From Candidatus Merdimorpha stercoravium (GTDB taxonomy: Bacteria; Bacteroidota; Bacteroidia; Flavobacteriales; UBA1820): 10,756 nucleotides of DNA. Shown here in pieces: positions 6,447 to 10,756 of the stretch. Below the pieces are notes generated by a model. It saw only the letters and a list, made by a program, of their open reading frames with translations. It did not search any database and had not been told where the DNA came from. The position numbers and the translations under genes were made by a program. Where the stretch lies: contig DVLY01000024.1 of assembly GCA_018715295.1 (NCBI GenBank), positions 1 to 10,756 on the forward strand. The letters are read 5' to 3'. The first letter of the stretch is position 1; each line of letters opens with the position of its first letter.

Positions 6447-9083
6447 TTATTTCTTGCCTCCGAACAAGCCCTTGATGGCGTCGACCGCCTTGTCTTTCAG
6501 GTTGTCGGTCTGCTCCTTCACTTTTTCCTCGGCTTTTTCCTTGGCGGCATCAGCGGCGTTTTTGGCGGCCTTTTCGGTTTCGGATTTCAGGTAATCGGCC
6601 AGCGAGGGGCTATGATCCGGACCGTATGCGATGGAGTATTTCGGCGAGGTGGCTTCCCCGGTGATCAGCCCGGCAATGTCGATCGTTTCGCCTACCGAAG
6701 TCTTCACCCCGAGGGAAGTGAGGGTCGAGACGGCCTGGTCGATCGTCTGGTTGATGCTCTGGGGCAGCATCGTACGGGGTACTTTCAAGTCGGTAGTCAT
6801 GTCGAGAGTCATCCCTTCGAGGGCCATCTCACCGGCCAGGGTAGCCCCGATGCCGGCCAGTTTGAACGAAGTCGGGGCGACGGTCAGCCGGCCGTCGGTG
6901 ATGGTATAGCTGAGGTTGAGGTCTTCCACCTTCGGGTCGTTTTCCAGGGCGGAGATTCCGAGGGCTTTCCCCAGCGTCTTGGTAAATTCGCTGTTTTTCA
7001 GCTGCAAACCTTGTGTGGACAGGGAGCCCTGGCTGTTCATCGTGGTGTAAACCGGCTGCATCGCTGCGTCCAGACGGGTGTTGAGTGCGATCGAGCCGCT
7101 GACCCGTCCGCTCACCGAAGAGGCTATCGGCGCCAAGGTCTTCACGCTGGGGAACATGGCGGCCATCTGCGGGATGTCGAGTCCGGAGAGCGAGAAGGTC
7201 ATGTCGGCCAGGGCGTTGTCCTCCTGGCGGGTGTCGTAGGAACCCGAAGCGTTTACCGTGCCGTCCGCTACGTGCATGGCGATGTTTTTCAGGTAGGCGA
7301 TCTGGTCGTACAGCCCCAGGTGTCCCTGAACCTGGGAGAGGGCGATGGTGCCGTAGCTTACCTTTTTCAGGTCGAGTTGCGTGTCGAACCGGATGCCTTT
7401 GGGCAGGCGGATGGGCTGCGGGGCGGCGGTTTCCTCCGGGGAGGATTGCGCGGCTTCCTTGGCAGATGCGGAGGTAGCGGTGCTGTCGGCCGGCAGGATG
7501 GAGGACAGGTCGAGGTTTTTCGAGGCGACATTCAGGTTGCCCTGCAGGGTTTGTCCTTTCAGGTAGTACCCGAGGTAGTTTTTCAGTTGTCCCGAAAGGG
7601 AAAGGTCGCTTTCACCGATCTCCAGGGCGAAAGAGCGAAGGTCGAGGGCTTGAGGCGAGAAGACCAGTTGTGCCGAGGGGATCCTTACCGGTTGTGCGAC
7701 CGAGCGGGTGGCGTATTCCAGGTTTTGGATCGAGATGCTGCCGTCGGCTTTGAAATCCTGGTAGTTGCCTTTTTCCAGGGTGGACATCCGGCCGGCGATC
7801 GAGACGTCGGCGAGGATCTTCCCGTCGATCCGATCATCCTCCTCCAGCGGGATCACATCGCGCAGCGAGGCTACGTCGAGCGAGGTTTCCAGCGAAGCGC
7901 GGATGTCCGGGTCGCTGATCGGGGTGGCGAGTTGCAGGGTGGCGGAAACCGGGCTGTCGGCTACTTTCATCGTGCATTTGGACATGTCGATGGTCAGGGC
8001 GTCGAGCGAGGTGCTCTGAGGCGAAGCTACCCGCAGGTCGATTTGGATGTCGTCGATCGATTTGGGCAGTTTGGGGTATTGGATGCGGCCGTTCTCGGCT
8101 TTGAGCAGCGCTTGGATAGCGGGGAAGGCATTTTCGCCGTAGGTGCCTTTGACGGTGGCGTCCATCTCGAAGGTCCCTTCGGTTTTCACCCCGTCGAGCA
8201 TCGAGGCGTATTGCGGGGGGAGCATCGAGAGCAGGGACGAGAACTGGGTCTTCCCGCTGCCCAGATGCAGGTCGAGGTCCATGCCTCCGCCGTCCAGCAG
8301 ACCGAGGGAACCTTCACACAGCAGGTCGATGTCGTTCAGGTGCAGGTTGTAGTCCTCGCCCTGGGTGTCGACCGTAAAGACCATCGCGCCCATGTCCATG
8401 TCCAGTGTGATTTTGCCCAGGATGCGGGCGTCCCTGATGTAGCGGGTGCCTTCCAGGGCGAAAGTGAGTGTGTCGATAGAGGTCTCGGTTTTCAGGGCAA
8501 AGCGTTCGGAGCGCATCGCGCCGCTGCCCGAGTGGTTCAGGTTGCCGATGTGCAGGACCATCGACGAGGTGGAGTCGATGTAGTCCACTTCGGCGCGGGA
8601 GATGCTGTATTTTTTCAGGTCGATGTTCAAGGCCAGGGCACTCGTGTCGGACGGTTCGGATTCCTTTTCGTCCGAGGGTTTGACGATGTCGTAGTTGGCG
8701 CTGCCGTCCTTGGCGGTGATCAGGTGGATTTGGGGTTTTTCCAGTCCGACGGCCCGGATGTTGGGCGTGCCGGAAAAGACGCTGGCGAGGTCGACCACGG
8801 CGTAGATCTTCGAGGCGCGGATCAGGGTGGTGCCTTCGAATTTTCCCGTGCCTTCGATGGCGAAGTCTTCGATGGCGAGGGTGAAGTTGGGGAAGTGGGA
8901 GAACAGCGAGAAGTGTACGTCCGAGGGATCGACCACGACCCGGGCGGTGAGCGATTCGTTGGCGGCCTGGAGGGCGGCGTCGACGATCTTGTCCTTGAAG
9001 AAATAGGGGATGGCGATCATCAGGACGATGAGCAGCCCGACGAGGGAGCCTATGCTGATGGCTGCGATCTTGAATGCTTTCAT
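6447..9083 (-). CDS. AsmA family envelope protein
   Basis: Encodes 878 residues from the ATG at 9083. The open frame continues upstream to 9587, but that extension runs antisense to mraZ, while MKAFKIAAISIGSLVGLLIV begins a typical AsmA N-terminus: one membrane helix (about 7-28) followed by a long extracytoplasmic domain. The segment VVDLASVFSGTPNIR...LEKPQIHLITAKDGSANYDI (about 96-132) is characteristic of AsmA proteins of this phylum. Low-complexity linkers at about 135-150 and 528-558 (Ser/Ala/Glu-rich) break a long beta-rich chain. The last 45-50 residues are an Ala/Lys/Glu-rich helix ending GLFGGKK. AsmA-like proteins (AsmA, TamB, YhdP) are implicated in envelope lipid transport and outer membrane integrity; the specific role here is not known. 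It is transcribed divergently from mraZ, with a possible TAACTTTC -7-like box at 9138-9145 and a terminator behind it. Confidence 0.88.
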   Translation of the reverse strand: MKAFKIAAISIGSLVGLLIVLMIAIPYFFKDKIVDAALQAANESLTARVVVDPSDVHFSLFSHFPNFTLAIEDFAIEGTGKFEGTTLIRASKIYAVVDLASVFSGTPNIRAVGLEKPQIHLITAKDGSANYDIVKPSDEKESEPSDTSALALNIDLKKYSISRAEVDYIDSTSSMVLHIGNLNHSGSGAMRSERFALKTETSIDTLTFALEGTRYIRDARILGKITLDMDMGAMVFTVDTQGEDYNLHLNDIDLLCEGSLGLLDGGGMDLDLHLGSGKTQFSSLLSMLPPQYASMLDGVKTEGTFEMDATVKGTYGENAFPAIQALLKAENGRIQYPKLPKSIDDIQIDLRVASPQSTSLDALTIDMSKCTMKVADSPVSATLQLATPISDPDIRASLETSLDVASLRDVIPLEEDDRIDGKILADVSIAGRMSTLEKGNYQDFKADGSISIQNLEYATRSVAQPVRIPSAQLVFSPQALDLRSFALEIGESDLSLSGQLKNYLGYYLKGQTLQGNLNVASKNLDLSSILPADSTATSASAKEAAQSSPEETAAPQPIRLPKGIRFDTQLDLKKVSYGTIALSQVQGHLGLYDQIAYLKNIAMHVADGTVNASGSYDTRQEDNALADMTFSLSGLDIPQMAAMFPSVKTLAPIASSVSGRVSGSIALNTRLDAAMQPVYTTMNSQGSLSTQGLQLKNSEFTKTLGKALGISALENDPKVEDLNLSYTITDGRLTVAPTSFKLAGIGATLAGEMALEGMTLDMTTDLKVPRTMLPQSINQTIDQAVSTLTSLGVKTSVGETIDIAGLITGEATSPKYSIAYGPDHSPSLADYLKSETEKAAKNAADAAKEKAEEKVKEQTDNLKDKAVDAIKGLFGGKK

Positions 9084-9137
9084 TTCTGTATGGGTATTGT
9101 GTTTTTCCTGCGATTTTGTTCGGTTTTGGCCGATGTG

Positions 9138-9145
9138 GAAAGTTA
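9138..9145 (-). promoter_or_regulatory. Weak candidate -7 box for asmA
   Basis: The minus strand reads TAACTTTC, one base from TAnnTTTG, and would give a leader of about 50 nt. No TTTG is found at the expected -33 distance, so the call is weak. It lies within the 189-base divergent region shared with mraZ. Confidence 0.3.
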
Positions 9146-9200
9146 CGGCGATTTGTGCCGGGGTGGGTCTTAAAAGGTCGTTAAAAAAAGATAAGAAATA

Positions 9201-9240
9201 AAATGGGAAAAAGTGGTGAAAAGTGGTGGATGTGTGGTGG
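9201..9240 (+). promoter_or_regulatory. MraZ operator: TGG direct repeats
   Basis: Three consecutive 10-base units read AAATGGGAAA, AAGTGGTGAA and AAGTGGTGGA, followed by TGTGTGGTGG, placing TGG at 9204, 9214, 9224 and 9235. MraZ operators studied in other bacteria are direct repeats of TGGG or AAAGTGG-type boxes about 10 bp apart upstream of mraZ; here AAAGTGG occurs twice with a three-base spacer. The array lies 33 bases before the mraZ ATG and overlaps the expected -33 region of the -7 box at 9249, the right place for autorepression. Assignment rests on this match and the adjacent mraZ; binding is inferred. Confidence 0.7.
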
Positions 9241-9248
9241 AAATGTAG

Positions 9249-9256
9249 TAATTTTG
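9249..9256 (+). promoter_or_regulatory. Bacteroidota-type -7 box for the mraZ/dcw operon
   Basis: TAATTTTG matches the TAnnTTTG consensus exactly. No TTTG is present at the -33 position, which is instead occupied by the GTGGTGG repeats. The implied transcript start is around 9261-9263, giving a leader of only about 10-12 nt before the ATG at 9273. Confidence 0.55.
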
Positions 9257-9272
9257 AACGATAATAGATCGT

Positions 9273-9755
9273 ATGTACCGTATACTCGAGACATTTGCCG
9301 TAAAACCCGATGCCAAAGGGCGTATAGCCCTGCCCTCGGCCTTGCGCAAGGCGCTGGGCGGAGAGGTGGCGGGAGGTTTTTTTATCCGCCGTTCGATGCA
9401 GGAGACGTGTTTGGAGATGTACACGTCCCGCATGTGGGAGGAGGAGTTGGACAAGATCCAGCGTTTGAATCCCTATGTGCGGGAGCACCGCGACTTCATC
9501 CGCCGTTTCATGGCGGGGGTGCGTTTTGTGGAGGCCGATGCGGTGGGACGGGTGAATATCCCGGCCGATCTGGCTGCCTGGGCGCATTTCGAACGGGAGG
9601 TGGTGTTGTCTCCGGTGGGGAATTTCTTCGAGTTGTGGGACAAAGACCTGTACGAGCAGGCGCTCGGCCGCGGGGAGAGTTCCTATGCCGAGTTGGCGGA
9701 AAAATTGATGGGATCCGCCGGGAAGGAAGATGATACTTCCTCCCGGGAGATATGA
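9273..9755 (+). CDS. mraZ: MraZ, transcriptional regulator of the dcw cluster
   Basis: Encodes 160 residues, close to the usual family length. It has the expected pair of SpoVT-AbrB-like DNA-binding modules, each with a D-A-x-G-R core: DAKGRIALPSALRKAL (13-28) and DAVGRVNIPADLAAW (89-103). VVLSPVGNFFELWDKDLYE (110-128) is the typical end of the second module. The start MYRILETFAVKPDAKGR matches family N-termini. MraZ forms rings that bind direct repeats upstream of its own gene and usually represses the dcw operon; a matching repeat array lies just upstream. The last codons overlap the rsmH start by ATGA, so translation of the two is probably coupled. The C-terminal 25 residues are acidic and Ser-rich and vary within the family. 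Confidence 0.95.
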   Translation: MYRILETFAVKPDAKGRIALPSALRKALGGEVAGGFFIRRSMQETCLEMYTSRMWEEELDKIQRLNPYVREHRDFIRRFMAGVRFVEADAVGRVNIPADLAAWAHFEREVVLSPVGNFFELWDKDLYEQALGRGESSYAELAEKLMGSAGKEDDTSSREI

Positions 9756-10684
9756 ATACGACGATGAGTTACCACGTACCCGTACTTTTGAACGAGTCCG
9801 TCGATGCTCTTGCGATCAAGCCCGACGGTGTGTACGTCGATGCGACGTTCGGCGGCGGCGGACACTCGCGCGAAATCCTTTCCCGCTTGGGGCAAGGCGG
9901 CCGTTTGTTCGCCTTCGACCAGGACAGCGAAGTGCCGGCCGGGGAGATCGACGATCCTCGCTTTACCTTTGTCGGGGAAAACTTCCGCTACCTGTCCCGT
10001 TACCTGCGTTTTTATCGGGTGGAGGCTGTCGATGGCATCCTGGCCGACCTGGGCGTGTCGTCCCACCAGTTCGATACGGCGGGACGCGGCTTTTCCATCC
10101 GCTACGACGGCCCGCTGGACATGCGGATGAACCCTTCGGGAGGGCTGACAGCGGCTCAGGTGGTCAATGAATACGAGGCGGAGGAGTTGGCCGATCTTTT
10201 TTACCGCTATGGAGAGCTTCGCCAGGGGCGGGCTTTGGCTCGTCAGATCCTCAAGAGGCGTCCCATCGCCACTACCGGGGAACTGATGGCGGCCTTGGAG
10301 GGTTTTGCGGCGCCGGGCAGGGAAAACAAGTTTTTCGCCCAGGTGTTCCAGGCGTTGCGCATCGCGGTGAACGACGAGCTGGGGGCTTTGGAAGATTTCC
10401 TGACCCAGTCGGGGGAGGTCCTGCGCGAAGGGGGGCGTTTGAGCGTGATCTCGTACCACAGTCTGGAGGATCGGCTGGTGAAGAATTTCATCCGCTCCGG
10501 GCGTTTTTCGGGCGAGGTGGAAAAAGACTTCTACGGCAATCCTCTGCGGCCCTTGCAGCCGGTGGAGCGCAAAGCGATCGTCCCTTCGGAGAGGGAAATG
10601 GCGGAAAACTCCCGCGCCCGCAGCGCCCGGCTGCGCGTGGGGGAAAAGGTTGCCGGGCAACACGATAAAAACGGAAAACGATGA
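9752..10684 (+). CDS. rsmH: 16S rRNA (cytosine1402-N4)-methyltransferase RsmH
   Basis: Encodes 310 residues, the usual length. The enzyme uses S-adenosylmethionine to methylate N4 of C1402 in the ribosomal P site. Visible motifs are the SAM-binding loop DATFGGGGHS (30-39), FDQD (55-58), DLGVSSHQFD (99-108), RGFSIRYDGPLDMRM (112-126), FQALRIAVNDEL (199-210), SYHSLEDR (224-231) and the C-terminal NSRARSARLR (296-305). The start at 9752 overlaps the mraZ stop as ATGA; an in-frame ATG four codons later (MSYHVPVLLNE) is also possible. It overlaps the next gene by ATGA too, so it is the second gene of a tightly packed dcw operon. The domain order is complete, with no sign of damage. Confidence 0.97.
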   Translation: MNTTMSYHVPVLLNESVDALAIKPDGVYVDATFGGGGHSREILSRLGQGGRLFAFDQDSEVPAGEIDDPRFTFVGENFRYLSRYLRFYRVEAVDGILADLGVSSHQFDTAGRGFSIRYDGPLDMRMNPSGGLTAAQVVNEYEAEELADLFYRYGELRQGRALARQILKRRPIATTGELMAALEGFAAPGRENKFFAQVFQALRIAVNDELGALEDFLTQSGEVLREGGRLSVISYHSLEDRLVKNFIRSGRFSGEVEKDFYGNPLRPLQPVERKAIVPSEREMAENSRARSARLRVGEKVAGQHDKNGKR

Positions 10685-10756
10685 ATCCGCTCGATATTTT
10701 CGCCAAGTTCATCCGGGGCGATTATTTCACCGGCCGGATGTGGAAATGGACCGGAC
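10681..10756 (+). CDS. ftsL: FtsL-like cell division protein, partial at window end
   Basis: Only the first 25 codons are present, MNPLDIFAKFIRGDYFTGRM followed by WKWTG, and the frame is open at the edge. It starts in an ATGA overlap with the rsmH stop. In Bacteroidota the gene after rsmH is usually a small FtsL-like bitopic membrane protein, and a short soluble lead containing a GD(Y/F)F-type segment before the membrane helix fits. The helix itself lies outside the window, so the assignment rests mainly on position. Confidence 0.6.
   Translation, partial: MNPLDIFAKFIRGDYFTGRMWKWTG

Noticed and set aside
6396..9173. Very long open frame on the plus strand, antisense to asmA (over 900 codons)
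   Set aside because: It mirrors the codon bias of asmA in GC-rich DNA. Its translation is Gly/Val/Asp/Gln-rich without domains, whereas the minus-strand protein has a clear AsmA N-terminus and membrane helix.
9084..9587. 168-codon upstream extension of asmA
   Set aside because: It would run antisense through the mraZ operator and part of mraZ and would bury the N-terminal membrane helix. The ATG at 9083 gives a standard AsmA N-terminus.

Overview
The window reads as a high-GC member of the Bacteroidota, most likely order Bacteroidales and possibly a Rikenellaceae/Alistipes-like genome. The evidence is Bacteroidota-type -7 boxes (TAnnTTTG) upstream of two genes, the ftsX-DUF3098-uppP gene order, a DUF3098 protein, and a dcw cluster that opens mraZ-rsmH-ftsL. 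The genus is inference; no rRNA gene is present to confirm it. Coding density is high, no stretch over 300 bases lacks a gene, and I saw no tRNA, insertion sequence, phage gene or CRISPR array.

Layout. (1) 8-1627, minus strand: a YbiT-type ABC-F ATPase with its own promoter. (2) 1762-4159, plus strand: three paralogous beta-helix (DUF4097/'head GIN'-like) envelope proteins in tandem. The first is a short lipoprotein that stops at the start of its third helix turn, the second a full-length lipoprotein, the third a full-length protein with an ordinary signal peptide. (3) 4199-4235: a near-ideal bidirectional terminator that separates this cluster from the convergent minus-strand genes. (4) 9083 down to 4275, minus strand: an AsmA-family protein, a second bidirectional hairpin terminator, then ftsX, a DUF3098 membrane protein and uppP. 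(5) 9084-9272: a divergent control region holding 10-bp-spaced TGG direct repeats typical of an MraZ operator and a -7 box. (6) 9273 to the end, plus strand: mraZ, rsmH and the first codons of an ftsL-like gene, each overlapping the next by ATGA. This is the start of the division and cell wall (dcw) cluster.

How the genes fit together. Most of the right two thirds concerns envelope growth: MraZ controls the dcw operon, FtsX links division to wall hydrolysis, UppP recycles the undecaprenyl carrier for peptidoglycan synthesis, and AsmA-type proteins are implicated in envelope lipid handling. The beta-helix cluster on the left has no known function.

I see no clearly new multi-gene system. The points most worth a second look are the beta-helix trio (shared exact 57-bp register, gene-specific turn motifs, truncated first member), the ABC-F protein whose losses map to a single composite ATP site, the Gln in place of an expected catalytic His in UppP, and the MraZ operator that sits between asmA and the dcw operon.
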